Below, piece after piece: positions 34,547 to 46,930 of a stretch of 64,000 nucleotides of DNA. The position numbers were made by a program, and so were the translations under genes. Source of the stretch: Pseudonocardia acidicola (GTDB lineage: Bacteria > Actinomycetota > Actinomycetes > Mycobacteriales > Pseudonocardiaceae); the NCBI RefSeq assembly GCF_012911935.1, contig NZ_JAAXLA010000014.1, forward strand, positions 45,917 to 109,916, read 5' to 3'. Every line of letters starts with the position of its first letter. Position 1 is the stretch's first letter. The notes below the pieces were generated by a model. That model was not told the origin of the DNA. It saw only the letters and a program-made list of their open reading frames with translations, and searched no databases.

Positions 34547-35805
34547 CCGCAGTACTGGATCCCGCGGGCGCCGCCGCGATCGGCGGCCGCCGGTTGCTGG
34601 CCGCCGCCGAGGCCGACCTCGACGCCCACCTGCGGCGCAGCGGGCCGGTGCCCTGGCGGGGCGCGCCCGGTGCGCTGCTCGCCGAGCTGGAGGCGGCCGG
34701 GCTGACCGGCCGCGGTGGCGCCGGGTTCCCGGCGTGGCGCAAGCTGGCCGCGGTGGCGGAGGGCAAGGAGCCCGTCGTCGTCGCCAACGGCGCGGAGGGG
34801 GAGCCGGCGAGCGCCAAGGACCGGACACTGCTGCGCCGCGGCCCGCACCTCGTCCTGGACGGGCTGCAGCTCGCCGCCGAGGCCGCCGGCGCCGTCCGGG
34901 CCCACCTCTACGTCGCACCGGCGACGTTCGACACCGCCCTCGCCGCGCTGTCGCGACGGCGGGAAGCGGGGGTCGACCGGGTCGCCGTCGAGGTCGTCGA
35001 GGCGCCGGAGGCGTTCCTCTCCGGTGAGGAGTCCGCGGTCGTCGCCCGGCTGAGCGGGCGCGCGGCGCTGCCCGCCGACAAGGCCCGGCGCGTCGTCGAG
35101 TCCGGCGTGCGCGGACGGCCGACCGCGGTGCAGAACGTCGAGACGCTGGCCCACCTCGCGCTGATCGCCCGCTACGGCCCGGCCTGGTTCCGGGCCGCGG
35201 GCACCCCGGCCGAGCCGGGCACGATGCTGGTGACCCGCAGCGGGGCCGTCCCGGCGCCGGGGGTCGACGAGGTCGCGCACGGCACGCCGCTGCCCGCGGT
35301 GCTCGGCCACTACGGTGGGGTGACCGGCCCGGTGCTGGTGGGCGGGTACCACGGGGCGTGGCTGGCCCCGCACGAGGTCGCCGCGGCGCGCCTGTCCCGG
35401 GCCTGTCTGCAACGGTTCGGCGCGACCCCCGGGGCGGGGGTGCTGTTCGCCCTGCCGCCCGGACGCTGCGGCCTCGCCGAGACCGCGCGGATCACCGGGT
35501 ACCTGGCAGCCCAGAGCGCCCGCCAGTGCGGGCCGTGCCGCAACGGACTGCCCCGGATGGCCGAGACGCTGAGCCGGCTGGCCGGGGGAGCGCGCGACCC
35601 GCGGCTCGTGGCGCAGGTGCACCGGATGACCGCGCTCGTCGCCGGCCGCGGCGCCTGCCACCACCCGGACGGCACGGCGGCGCTGGTCCGCTCCGCGTTG
35701 CGGGTGTTCGCCGGCGACGTCGACGCACACCTCGCGGGCCGCTGCCTCGCGCGACGCGCTGACCGGCGGGCGATGACGAGGGACACCGGAGGGACGAACC
35801 GATGA
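34543..35805 (+). CDS. NuoF-like flavo-iron-sulfur protein
   Basis: 420 residues. Glycine-rich FMN/NADH loop TGRGGAGFPAWRKLAAV (about 53-69), NGAEGEPASAKDR, FLSGEESAVVARL, then an SLBB-like stretch (TMLVTRSGAVPAPG). The C-terminal cluster motif is QCGPCRNGLP followed by GRGACHHPDG and GRCLARR, supplying four Cys for one 4Fe-4S cluster. Related to the NADH-dehydrogenase F subunit but separate from any Nuo operon. Likely oxidises NAD(P)H and passes electrons to the adjacent ferredoxin or membrane protein. Confidence 0.85.
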   Translation: MTAVLDPAGAAAIGGRRLLAAAEADLDAHLRRSGPVPWRGAPGALLAELEAAGLTGRGGAGFPAWRKLAAVAEGKEPVVVANGAEGEPASAKDRTLLRRGPHLVLDGLQLAAEAAGAVRAHLYVAPATFDTALAALSRRREAGVDRVAVEVVEAPEAFLSGEESAVVARLSGRAALPADKARRVVESGVRGRPTAVQNVETLAHLALIARYGPAWFRAAGTPAEPGTMLVTRSGAVPAPGVDEVAHGTPLPAVLGHYGGVTGPVLVGGYHGAWLAPHEVAAARLSRACLQRFGATPGAGVLFALPPGRCGLAETARITGYLAAQSARQCGPCRNGLPRMAETLSRLAGGARDPRLVAQVHRMTALVAGRGACHHPDGTAALVRSALRVFAGDVDAHLAGRCLARRADRRAMTRDTGGTNR

Positions 35806-36023
35806 CCGATCGGCTGCACATCGACTGGACCCGGTGCACGGGCCGCGCGCTCTGCGTCGAGCTGCTGCCCGAGTTGCTCGACCGCGACGAGTGGGGCTAC
35901 CCGATGGCGCACCGGCCCGGATCGGCCGACGTCGCGGTGCCCCGCGAGCTGGCCGGGCACGCCCGCCGTGCGGTGCGGGACTGCCCGCGGCTCGCGCTGA
36001 GCCTGCTCCCCGATCACCGGTGA
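35802..36023 (+). CDS. 3Fe-4S-type ferredoxin
   Basis: 73 residues starting with an ATGA overlap. Cluster ligands are Cys12 and Cys18 (CTGRALC) and Cys61 (DCPRLAL); the usual middle cysteine is replaced, so a 3Fe-4S cluster is expected. Last gene of the five-gene redox operon; probably the electron carrier between the NuoF-like protein and the membrane component or another partner. Confidence 0.88.
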   Translation: MTDRLHIDWTRCTGRALCVELLPELLDRDEWGYPMAHRPGSADVAVPRELAGHARRAVRDCPRLALSLLPDHR

Positions 36024-36200
36024 ACATGATCGCCGGGCGTGAGCCGCCCTACACACGGCGTGCTGGGCTCGCGTTGCGGCACCTAGACTCGGCAGGATCT
36101 CGACCGGCGTGCGCAACGCCCTAGGGTCCCGCCCGCCCCGGGCGTGCGGCGATCAGCTCGTGCTCGGCAGTGCGGCCGTCAGGGCCGGTGAGGAGTCTGG

Positions 36201-38113
36201 ATGAGTACCCCCCAGGTGGACACCGACGCGCTCGACCGCGGTGCTCCCGCCGAGCCCGACGAGCTGGTGCTCGCCGGCGAGTTCCCGGCGGCCACCCGCG
36301 AGGAGTGGGCGAAGCTCGTCGACGGCGTCGTGCGCAAGGCCGGCCGCATCCCGGAGGACGCCGCCGACGGCGCCGGGGTCGACGCGCTCACCTGGGCCAC
36401 CCCGGACGGCATCCGGGTGCGGCCGCTCTACACCGCGGAGGACACCCCGACCGACGGCGCCGCCGCGCCCGGCGTGCCGGGCCGGGCCCCGTTCGTGCGC
36501 GGCGCCCGCGCCGCCGGTGTCGTCCCGCAGGGGTGGGACGTGCGGCAGCGCCACGCCGACCCCGATCCGGACGCCACCAAGACCGCGATCATGGCCGACC
36601 TGGAGAACGGCGTGACCTCGGTGTGGCTCGGGGTCGGGCCGAACGGGACCGCGGTCGCCGACCTGCCCGCCGTGCTCGCCGAGGTCTATCTCGACCTCGC
36701 CCCGGTGGTGCTCGACGCCGGCCCGGCCGCCGAGGAGGCCGCGGTCGCGTTCCTCGCGCTCGCCGACGACCGCGGCGTCGCCGCCGCCGACCTGGTCGGC
36801 ACCCTGGGGCTCGACCCGATCGGGCTGCGGGCCCGCACCGGGGAGGGCCCGGACACCGACTCGGTGGTGCCGCTCGCCCGGCGGGTGGCCGAGCAGCACC
36901 CGAAACTGCGCGCGATCGTCGTCGACGCGCTGCCGGTGCACGAGGCCGGTGGCTCCGACGCCCAGGAGCTCGGCTTCTCGATCGCGGCCGGCCTGGCCTA
37001 CCTGCGCGCGCTGAGGGCCGCGGGCCTGGACGTCGCCACCGCCGCGCGGCTGCTGGAGTTCCGCTACGCCGCCACCGGCGAGCAGTTCCCGACGATCGCC
37101 AAGCTGCGTGCCGCCCGCCGGCTGTGGTCGCGGGTCACCGAGGTCTGCGGCGCGGCGTCGGCGCAGCACCAGCACGCCGTCAGCTCCTCGGTGATGCAGA
37201 GCCGCCGCGACCCGTGGGTGAACCTGCTGCGCGGCACCGTGGCCGGGTTCGCCGCCGGGGTCGGTGGCGCCGACGCGGTCACCGTCGCGCCGTTCGACGC
37301 CGCGATCGGACAGGCCGAACCGTTCTCCCGCCGGATCGCCCGCAACACCCAGGCCCTGCTCATCCAGGAGTCACACCTCGCCCGGGTGATCGACCCGGCC
37401 GGTGGGTCCTGGTTCGTCGAGCACCTGACCGACGACCTCGCGCAGGCCGGCTGGGCGTTCTTCCAGGAGATCGAGGCCGCCGGTGGCGCGGTGGCGGCCC
37501 TGGACCGCGGCCTGATCGCGCAGCGGACCGCGGAGATCCGCGAGCAGCGCGTCGCCGCGGTCGCGAAGCGGCGCGTCCCGCTGACCGGGGTCAGCGAGTT
37601 CTCGAACCTCGACGAGGCGCCCGTCGAGCGCAGCCCGCACCCCGAGCGCCCACCGGGCGGTGGCCTGCCGGTGTTCCGGCTCGCCGAGCCGTTCGAGGCC
37701 TACCGCGACCGGTCCGACGCGCATCTGGAGTCGGCGGGTGCCCGGCCGACGGCGTTCCTGGCCACGCTGGGCCCGCTGGCCGCATACACCGCGCGGGCCG
37801 GGTTCGCCCGCAACCTGCTGCAGGCCGGCGGTATCGCCGCACCCGACGCAGGACCGACCGAGACCCCCGAGGACGTCGTGACGGCGTTCACCGAGGCCGG
37901 GACGCCGGTGGCGGTGCTGTGCTCCACCGACGTGCTCTACGCCGAGCGCGCCGAGGCCACCGCCGCCGCGCTGCGCGAGGCCGGCGCGCGGACGGTGCTG
38001 CTCGCCGGGAAACCAGCCGACCCACCGATCCCCGGGGTGGACGGCTACCTGTACGCCGGCTGCGACGCGCTGGCTGTGATCGACGACGTCTACGGCGCTC
38101 TGGAGGTGGCGAA

Positions 38114-38117
<4 letters not shown>
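36201..38117 (+). CDS. mutA: Methylmalonyl-CoA mutase small subunit
   Basis: 638 residues. Homologous to MutB through the barrel ([57 protein letters not shown]) but lacking the cobalamin DxHxxG motif in the C-terminal domain ([20 protein letters not shown] region), as expected of the non-catalytic subunit. The stop overlaps the mutB GTG by 4 bp. Heterodimer converts (R)-methylmalonyl-CoA to succinyl-CoA. Confidence 0.95.
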
Positions 38118-40332
<2,215 letters not shown>

Positions 40333-40333
<1 letters not shown>

Positions 40334-41313
40334 TGGCCCGCACGATCGACGTCCCGGCGCTGGCCAAGGGGGTCCTCGACGGGTCGCGGGCAACGCTCGC
40401 GCGGGCCATCACGCTCGTCGAGTCGAACCGGGCGGACCACCGGCAGGCGGCGCAGCAGCTGCTGATGGAGCTGCTGCCGCATGCCGGTGGCGCCCGGCGG
40501 GTCGGGATCAGCGGGGTGCCGGGTGTCGGGAAGTCGACGTTCATCGAGACCCTCGGCACCCGGCTGACCGGCGCCGGGCACCGGGTCGCGGTGCTCGCCG
40601 TCGACCCGTCGTCGACGCGCAGCAAGGGCTCGATCCTGGGCGACAAGACCCGGATGGCGAAGCTGTCCGCCGACGAGAACGCGTTCGTCCGGCCGTCGCC
40701 GAGCGCCGGGACGCTGGGCGGGGTGGCCCGGGCGACCCGGGAGACCATCGTGCTGATGGAGGCGGCGGGCTACGACGTGGTGCTCGTCGAGACGGTCGGG
40801 GTCGGGCAGTCCGAGGTCACCGTGGCCGGGATGGTCGACACGTTCCTGCTGCTGACGATCGCCCGCACCGGCGACTCGCTGCAGGGGATCAAGAAGGGCA
40901 TCCTCGAGCTCGCCGACGTGGTCGCGGTGAACAAGGCCGACGGCCCGCACGAGCGCGACGCCAAGGCCGCGGCCCGCGAGCTGGCCGGCGCGTTGCGACT
41001 GATGCGACCGGCCAGCGAGTCGTGGCGGCCGCCGGTGCTGCCGTGCAGCGCGCAGACCGGCGCCGGGATGGACGAGGTCTGGGAACAGATCGAGAGGCAC
41101 CGGGCGACGCTCGAGGCCAGCGGCGAGCTGGCCGGGCGGCGGGCCGACCAGCAGGTCGAGTGGATGTGGGCGATGGTCCGCGACCAGCTCATGGACCGGC
41201 TGCACCACGACCCGGGGGTCCGCGGGGCCCTGCCCGGGCTGGAGCGCGACGTCCGCAGCGGCGAGCTGACCCCGACGCTGGCCGCGCAGACCATCCTCGA
41301 CACCCTCGGCTGA
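40333..41313 (+). CDS. meaB: Methylmalonyl-CoA mutase-associated GTPase MeaB
   Basis: 326 residues. G3E-type GTPase: Walker A GVPGVGKST (about 59-67), LAVDPSSTRSKGSILGDKTR, ETVGVGQSE, and the base-recognition motif NKAD. MeaB/ArgK proteins protect and reactivate methylmalonyl-CoA mutase and gate cofactor loading. Same operon as mutAB; a long hairpin follows the stop. Confidence 0.95.
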
Positions 41314-41322
41314 CGCCCCGGT

Positions 41323-41364
41323 CGTGCGCGGTCAGTGGTGCCCGGGCACCGCTGACCGCGCACG
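41323..41364 (+). terminator. Long hairpin after meaB
   Basis: Arms 41323-41343 and 41344-41364 are complementary over 21 bp with one G-U pair; the central cccggg would form the loop. Located 10 bp after the meaB stop. Confidence 0.7.
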
Positions 41365-41406
41365 GGCGCGCCAGCGCCGACTGCGGCGGGGGAGCATGCT
41401 GGGCGG

Positions 41407-42426
41407 ATGGTCGATGGTGCGGCGGAGGCGGAGAACGGCCGGGCGCCGCCGACGCGGCCCCGGCCCGCGGACGCGCCCGCGTCCGCGGCCCGGGGGCTGC
41501 CGCGCGGGGTCCGCGAGCTCGCGGTGCGCACGGTCGTCAGCGCCTGGAACGACAACATCTTCAGCGAGGCGGCGGCCGCCGCGTTCTGGCAGACGCTCTC
41601 CCTGCCGCCGCTGCTGCTCGGGCTGCTCGGCAGCCTCGGCTACATCGGTGACTGGTTCGGACCGAACACCGCCGCGGTCGTGCAGGCGCGCATCGTGGCC
41701 GCGACCGGCGGGGTGTTCAGCCGCAACGCGGTGGACGAGATCATCGCGCCGACGGTCGCGCAGATCCTGTCCACCGGACGCAGCGAGCTGGTCTCGCTCG
41801 GTTTCATCATCTCGCTGTGGTCCGGATCCTCGGCGATCTCGTCGTTCGTCGACGCCATCACCCGCGCGCACTGCCAGTACGGCATCCGCAATCCGGTGTG
41901 GCAGCGGATCCTCGCCCTGATCATGTACATGGTCGGGCTGGTCGGTGGCATCATCGCGCTGCCGGTGCTCGCCCTGGGCCCCGACCGGCTGCCCGAGTTC
42001 CTGCCGCTGCCGTGGCGGCCCACGGCCGTCACGCTGATCAACTACCTGTACTACCCGGTGGTCGGGCTGATCCTCGTGCTCGCGCTGACCACGCTCTACT
42101 GGGTCGCGCTGCCGGCCAAACCGCCGTGGTACCGGGCGCTGCCGGGGGCGCTGCTGGCGGCGGTGGTGTTCCTGGTCGGGGCCACCGGACTGCGGGTCTA
42201 CATCAATTGGCTGACCGGCACCGGCTACACCTACGGCGCGCTGGCCGCGCCGATCGCCTTCCTGCTGGCGACCTTCTTCATCGGGCTGGCCATCGTGCTC
42301 GGCGCGCACTTCAACGCGGCGATCCAGGCGCTGTGGCCGGCCCCGCTGCGGGACCGGCGGGGTGCGCCGGCCCGCCCGCGCCCGCCGCGGCCGGCGTCGC
42401 CCTGCGAGGCCGACCGCGCCCCCTGA
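41407..42426 (+). CDS. YihY/BrkB family membrane protein
   Basis: 339 residues: Pro/Ala-rich cytoplasmic N-terminus (1-35) then six helices. Family landmarks are NDNIFSEAAAAAFWQTLSLP, VSLGFIISLWSGSSAIS, GIRNPVWQRILALIMYM and YGALAAPIAFLLATFFIG. The family is widespread; its function remains uncertain (former RNase BN annotation is unsupported). Preceded by the meaB terminator, convergent with the MHS transporter. Confidence 0.88.
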   Translation: MVDGAAEAENGRAPPTRPRPADAPASAARGLPRGVRELAVRTVVSAWNDNIFSEAAAAAFWQTLSLPPLLLGLLGSLGYIGDWFGPNTAAVVQARIVAATGGVFSRNAVDEIIAPTVAQILSTGRSELVSLGFIISLWSGSSAISSFVDAITRAHCQYGIRNPVWQRILALIMYMVGLVGGIIALPVLALGPDRLPEFLPLPWRPTAVTLINYLYYPVVGLILVLALTTLYWVALPAKPPWYRALPGALLAAVVFLVGATGLRVYINWLTGTGYTYGALAAPIAFLLATFFIGLAIVLGAHFNAAIQALWPAPLRDRRGAPARPRPPRPASPCEADRAP

Positions 42427-42505
42427 CCGGACGGGCTCGGCGTCCGTACCGCGGTGGCCGTACGCACAGCAGGTGCGCGCGGCCACCGGCGTCGGGGCGA
42501 CGGTG

Positions 42506-43867
42506 TCACGCGTCCAGGCTCTTGCCTCGCGTCTCCACGAGCACCGCGGTGCACACGAAGCTGAACGCCGCGATCACCGCGAGCATCACCCCGATCGCGA
42601 TGCCACCGAACGAGGCCGCCAGCGGCCCGGCCACCAGCGGCGGGATCGCGCCGCCGAGGATCCCGGCGAGGTTGTAGGCCAGTCCGGCCCCGGTGTACCG
42701 GTAGCGGGTCCGGAACAGCTCCGGCAGGAACGCGCCGAGCGGACCGTAGGAGATGCCGAAGATGATCAGGGTGATGGTCAGGCCGATGCCGAAGGCCGCG
42801 GCGGTGCCGATGTCCAGGATCGGGAACAGCACCAGCGCCCAGGGCACACCGACCGCGGTCGACAGCATGATCACCTTGCGCCGGCCGAACCGGTCGGAGT
42901 AGATCGACGCCAGCACGATGGCCGTCGCGAAGAACACCGAGGCGATCATGCCGAGGCCCAGCACCAGCGGCCGGGGCAGGTTCGCGCCGGTGGGGCTGGT
43001 GCCGTAGCTGGTCAGGTACGCGGTGCCCATGTAGAAGAACGCGAAGAACAGCGTGGACGACCCGGCGCCGAGCAGGATCTCCCGGGTCTGCCCCCGGAAC
43101 GCCTCGACGAACGGGGCCCGCGTGGCCGGGGCCGTCGCGGCGGCCTTGCGGGCCTGCTCGAAGACCGGCGTCTCCTCGATCTTCAACCGCACGTACAGGC
43201 CGACACCGACCAGCAGGATGCTGAGGATGAACGGGATGCGCCACCCGTAGGTCAGGAAGGTCTCGTCGCCGTAGCCGAGGACCAGGCCGCTGACCAGGAA
43301 CGTGCCGCTGGACAGGAAGAACGCGATCGCCGGGCCGAGCTGCGGGAACAGCGCGTACCTGCCGCGCTGGCCGGGTGGTGCGTACTCGGCGGTGAGCAGG
43401 GTCGCGCCGGCCCACTCACCACCGACCGCGAAGCCCTGCGCGAACCGGAGCAGGACGAGCAGGATCGGGGCGGCGACGCCGATGCTCGCCGCGCCGGGCA
43501 GCAGGCCGATCAGGACCGTCGCGATCCCCATCAGCAGCAGCGTCGAGATGAGCGTCCGCTTGCGGCCGATACGGTCGCCGAAGTGGCCGAACAGGATCGC
43601 GCCGACCGGCCGCGCGACGAACGCGACGGCGAAGGTGGCGAACGAGGCCACGGTCCCGGCCGCCGCACCGAGGGCGGGGAAGAAGACGGTCGGGAAGACG
43701 AGCGCGGCCGCCGTGCCGTAGATGAAGAAGTCGTAGAACTCGATCGTGGTGCCCATGCAACTCGCGATGGCGATGCGCTTCATCGGCACCGGGGGTGTGT
43801 CGACACCGCCCGCGGGCGGCGCGATGGGGGAGCGGACCGCGGGCGCGGTGGCTTCGTCCTGCGACAT
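42506..43867 (-). CDS. MFS transporter, metabolite:H+ symporter (MHS) family
   Basis: 453 residues with 12 helices. MHS signatures: ASCMGTTIEFYDFFIYGTAA (helix 1), GHFGDRIGRKRTL (loop 2-3), GFAVGGEWAGATLL (helix 5 region), YSDRFGRRKVIM. Such proteins import organic acids such as shikimate, benzoate-type acids, citrate or dicarboxylates with H+. The same-strand HpcH/HpaI aldolase gene lies about 220 bp upstream, hinting at import of an aldolase-pathway substrate. Confidence 0.9.
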   Translation of the reverse strand: MSQDEATAPAVRSPIAPPAGGVDTPPVPMKRIAIASCMGTTIEFYDFFIYGTAAALVFPTVFFPALGAAAGTVASFATFAVAFVARPVGAILFGHFGDRIGRKRTLISTLLLMGIATVLIGLLPGAASIGVAAPILLVLLRFAQGFAVGGEWAGATLLTAEYAPPGQRGRYALFPQLGPAIAFFLSSGTFLVSGLVLGYGDETFLTYGWRIPFILSILLVGVGLYVRLKIEETPVFEQARKAAATAPATRAPFVEAFRGQTREILLGAGSSTLFFAFFYMGTAYLTSYGTSPTGANLPRPLVLGLGMIASVFFATAIVLASIYSDRFGRRKVIMLSTAVGVPWALVLFPILDIGTAAAFGIGLTITLIIFGISYGPLGAFLPELFRTRYRYTGAGLAYNLAGILGGAIPPLVAGPLAASFGGIAIGVMLAVIAAFSFVCTAVLVETRGKSLDA

Positions 43868-44087
43868 CAGACCTCAGACCTCCGGGGGATCTCCATTGAC
43901 GTCCGGAGCCGGTCGGGCAGGTCCGCCGGCACACCGCAGCAGAACGCCCGCCGACGCGGATGCGGACAGAATGGAAACAACGGACGTAATCCGGTACCTC
44001 CGGATGGGGGTATGGACGGCCACAGATCGGCAACGGCCGGCCGATCCGTGACTCACAGTGACGCGACGAGTGTGTTGCGTCCCCTGC

Positions 44088-44879
44088 TCAGTACCCGGTC
44101 CGGTGGGCCGGCGCCGGGGCCGCGCTGTCGGACCCGGGCCGGGCGGCCGCGAGGTGCGTCGCCGCGGCCGCCCACAGCATCGACGCCTCGGACGGCCCGG
44201 CGCACCAGGTGAACCCGAGCCCGCGGAACCGGCGCACGTGCTCGGCGGAGGCGCTGTAGATCCCGACCGGCACGCCGTGCTCCCGGCACGGGTCGACGAT
44301 CGCGCGCAGCAGCGCGTCGTACTCCGGGCCGCCGCCCTGAGCGCCGGTGGGCAGGCCCGCGCTGAGGGCCAGGTCGGACGGGCCGACGAACACCGCGTCG
44401 ACGCCGTCCACATCGAGGATCGCGGGCAGCGCGGACACCGCCTGCATCGTCTCGATCATCACGATGCAGGCGGGGTCGGCGGCCGGGCCGGTGGCGTCGC
44501 GCCAGTTCACCCGGGTCGGGCCGAAGCTGCGGGCCCCGCGCGGCGGGTAGTGGCACGCGGCCACGGCCCGGCGCGCCTCGTCGGCGGAGTTCACCAGCGG
44601 CACGATCACGCCCGCCGCGCCGCGGTCGAGTGCCCGCGAGATCGGGGCCGGTTCGTTCCACGGCACCCGGACCAGCGCGGGGGTGGCGGTGGCGCTCAGC
44701 GCCTGCAGCATCGGCAGCAGCGCGTCGTCGCCGATCAGGCCGTGCTGGGTGTCGATGCAGACGAAGTCGAAACCGATCGCGCCGATCAGCTCGGCGGTCG
44801 CCGAGCCGGGCAGCTGCAACCAGCCTCCGACCAGGTCCTCGCCGAGTCGTGCCGCCACTGCGGGGTGCGTCGTGTCCAC
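44088..44879 (-). CDS. HpcH/HpaI aldolase/citrate lyase family protein
   Basis: 263 residues from GTG 44879 (an alternative start at 44915 adds 12). Class II metal-dependent aldolase barrel: FVCIDTQHGLIGDD (about 38-51), RVPWNEPAPISRALDRGAAG, then VIVPLVNSADEARRAV, MIETMQAV (metal Glu) and FVGPSDLALSAG (metal Asp). Cleaves 4-hydroxy-2-oxo acids to pyruvate and an aldehyde; the exact substrate is not inferable. Likely acts with the neighbouring MHS transporter. Confidence 0.88.
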   Translation of the reverse strand: MDTTHPAVAARLGEDLVGGWLQLPGSATAELIGAIGFDFVCIDTQHGLIGDDALLPMLQALSATATPALVRVPWNEPAPISRALDRGAAGVIVPLVNSADEARRAVAACHYPPRGARSFGPTRVNWRDATGPAADPACIVMIETMQAVSALPAILDVDGVDAVFVGPSDLALSAGLPTGAQGGGPEYDALLRAIVDPCREHGVPVGIYSASAEHVRRFRGLGFTWCAGPSEASMLWAAAATHLAAARPGSDSAAPAPAHRTGY

Positions 44880-45024
44880 CCCCGCACCCTGCCCGATTCC
44901 CCGGGCCCGATCCACCGCTGTGGCGTGCGCCGCCGCGCGGCCCGCCGCGCGCCTCCCGGATCCGGGCCCGGCACGTCATTAGGGTCGAGCGCCGATCGGT
45001 GGGCGTGGGAGAGGACGGCGCAGG

Positions 45025-45828
45025 GTGCTCGGGATCAGTCATGCCCTTTCCGGGGCGGCCGTCGGTCTGGCCGTCGCCGGCTTCGGCTCGCACCTGATAG
45101 CGGTCCCGGCCACGGCGGGCAGTGTCCTGACGTTCGCCGCGGTGTGCGCGGGGGCCGCGCTGCTGCCCGACCTGGACCACCCGAGCTCGACCGCGACCCG
45201 GCGCTTCTCCTGGGCGTCGGTCGTGGCCAGCCGCGTGGTGCGGCCGTTCTCGGCGCTGCTCTACCGGCTCACCCGGGACTCGCGTGACACCGGCCGCGGC
45301 ACCCACCGCGGGATCACGCACACCGCGTTGTTCGCCGTGCTCATCGGGGTGCTGATCAACCTGGGGTCCGCGCGATGGGGCGCGCCGGTGGTGCTCGGCA
45401 CGCTGTTCGTCTGCCTGGCGCTGGCGATCAAAGGACTGGACGCGCTGGTGCCCGGACCGCCGTCGCTGGTCATCGCTGCAGGCCTGACCTACGCCGCCGA
45501 CCAGTGGGTCCCCGGCGGGACCGCGGGGACCGCAGGCTGGCTGGGTGCGGCCGTCGCGCTGGGGATGCTGGTGCACGCCCTGGGCGACGCGGTGACGGAG
45601 TCAGGGGTCCCGCTGCTGTGGCCGCTGCCGATCCGGCGCCGCCGCTGGTATCCGATCGGCAGCCCGCGGGCGTTGCGGTTCCGCGCCGGGGGCCCGGTCG
45701 AGACGGTGGTGGTGGGGCCCCTGCTGACGGTGGCGACGCTGGCGCTCGCGGTGCTGGTCGTGCCGGGCGTGCTGCCCTTCGCGCTGGCGATGCGCGACCA
45801 CGTCGAACGGTTGCTGACCAGCGGCTGA
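45025..45828 (+). CDS. Membrane-bound metal-dependent hydrolase-like protein (YdjM type)
   Basis: 267 residues from GTG with GGGAGAGG upstream. Starts LGISHALSGAAVGL, then ALLPDLDHPSST, RGTHRGITHTALFAVLIG, and a C-terminal ALGDAVTESGVPLLWPLP. The His/Asp pattern (SH, PDLDH, HRGITH, LGD) spread between helices is typical of YdjM/DUF457 proteins. Activity of the family is poorly defined. Confidence 0.85.
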   Translation: MLGISHALSGAAVGLAVAGFGSHLIAVPATAGSVLTFAAVCAGAALLPDLDHPSSTATRRFSWASVVASRVVRPFSALLYRLTRDSRDTGRGTHRGITHTALFAVLIGVLINLGSARWGAPVVLGTLFVCLALAIKGLDALVPGPPSLVIAAGLTYAADQWVPGGTAGTAGWLGAAVALGMLVHALGDAVTESGVPLLWPLPIRRRRWYPIGSPRALRFRAGGPVETVVVGPLLTVATLALAVLVVPGVLPFALAMRDHVERLLTSG

Positions 45829-45998
45829 GCCCGGTCCCGCAGGGCGCAGGACCGACCCGTGAGGCCCAGCCGGGCGGGCCCGGTTGGCCTTGCGAGGCGG
45901 AGGACGGGAGCGCGGTGCGGCGGCACCGTTGCCTTCGGGTCGGGGTGCCGACCGGCGCCCCGTGTCCGGCGCCCCGGCCCCCGCCCGTGCGCGGGGCG

Positions 45999-46853
45999 AT
46001 GCACCATGATGCCGACGTGAGCGAGAGCAACGACACGTCCGGCAGGTTCCTGCGCAGGCGGCCGGTGATCGGGATCCTGCATCCCGGCGCGATGGGTGCG
46101 GCGATCGGATCGGCGTGCAAGCCCGTCGCCGGCGCGGTCATCTGGGCGGCTGCGGGCCGCTCCCAGGCCACGTCCAAGCGCGCCGAGCTGGCCGATCTCA
46201 TCGGGGTCCCGGACGTGGCCGAGCTGGCCCGGCGCTCCGACGTGATCATCTCGATCTGCCCGCCGCACGCGGCCCGCGAGGTCGCCGAACAGGTCGCCGC
46301 GGCGGTCGCCGGCCGCTCCGACCCGCCGATCTTCGTCGACGCCAACGCGGTCTCCCCGGCCACGGTGTCGGGCATCGGGAATCTGCTGGGCGCCGACGTC
46401 GTCGTCGACGGCGCCGTGATCGGCCCGCCGGCGTGGGAGCCCGGGCGCACCGTGCTGTGGCTGTCGGGCCGGGCCGCCGGCGCTGTCGCCGAGCTGTTCG
46501 CCGGCTCCCCGTTCGACGCCCGGGTGCTCGGCCCGGAACTGGGCACGGCGAGCGCGCTGAAGGTCTGCTTCGCGCTGCAGAGCAAGGCGCTGCCGGCGAT
46601 CTGGCTCGAGCTCGACGCCGCCGCTCGCGGGTTCGGTGTGGCGGACGCGCTGCGCGGCGAGCTGGCGCGCACCGGCGTCGATCTCGCGGCGGAGCTGGGC
46701 CGGGTGGCACACCAGGCGGGATCGAAGGCCTGGCGGTGGGCGGGGGAGATGGAGCAGGCCGCCGACGCGGTCGGCGCGCTCGGCCTGCCCGACGGCTTCT
46801 CCCGGGCTGCGGCCGAGATCTACCGCCGGGCCGCGGACGGCACCCTGCCCTGA
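45999..46853 (+). CDS. NAD(P)-dependent beta-hydroxyacid dehydrogenase-like protein
   Basis: 284 residues from ATG 45999 (GTG 46017 is an alternative). The Rossmann start RPVIGILHPGAMGAAIG (about 21-37) and IISICPPHAAREVA match the 6PGDH-like NAD-binding domain. FVDANAVSP and VDGAVIGPPAWEPG follow; the C-terminal domain begins GTASALKVCFALQSKALPAI. It belongs to the branch with a DUF1932-type C-terminal domain, where the catalytic lysine lies in ALKVCFA. Substrate unknown. No clear ribosome binding site. Confidence 0.82.
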   Translation: MHHDADVSESNDTSGRFLRRRPVIGILHPGAMGAAIGSACKPVAGAVIWAAAGRSQATSKRAELADLIGVPDVAELARRSDVIISICPPHAAREVAEQVAAAVAGRSDPPIFVDANAVSPATVSGIGNLLGADVVVDGAVIGPPAWEPGRTVLWLSGRAAGAVAELFAGSPFDARVLGPELGTASALKVCFALQSKALPAIWLELDAAARGFGVADALRGELARTGVDLAAELGRVAHQAGSKAWRWAGEMEQAADAVGALGLPDGFSRAAAEIYRRAADGTLP

Positions 46854-46930
46854 CCGGCGTCGGCGCCCGGGCCCGGGACGCAGGCCGCCGCCGCACCCCG
46901 GGGTGACGGCGGAGGCCGGGGCGGGTGGGG

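Noticed and set aside
36170..38113. Extension of the mutB frame upstream across mutA
   Set aside because: MutB starts at GTG 38114 with a 4-bp overlap; the upstream part is low-complexity shadow.
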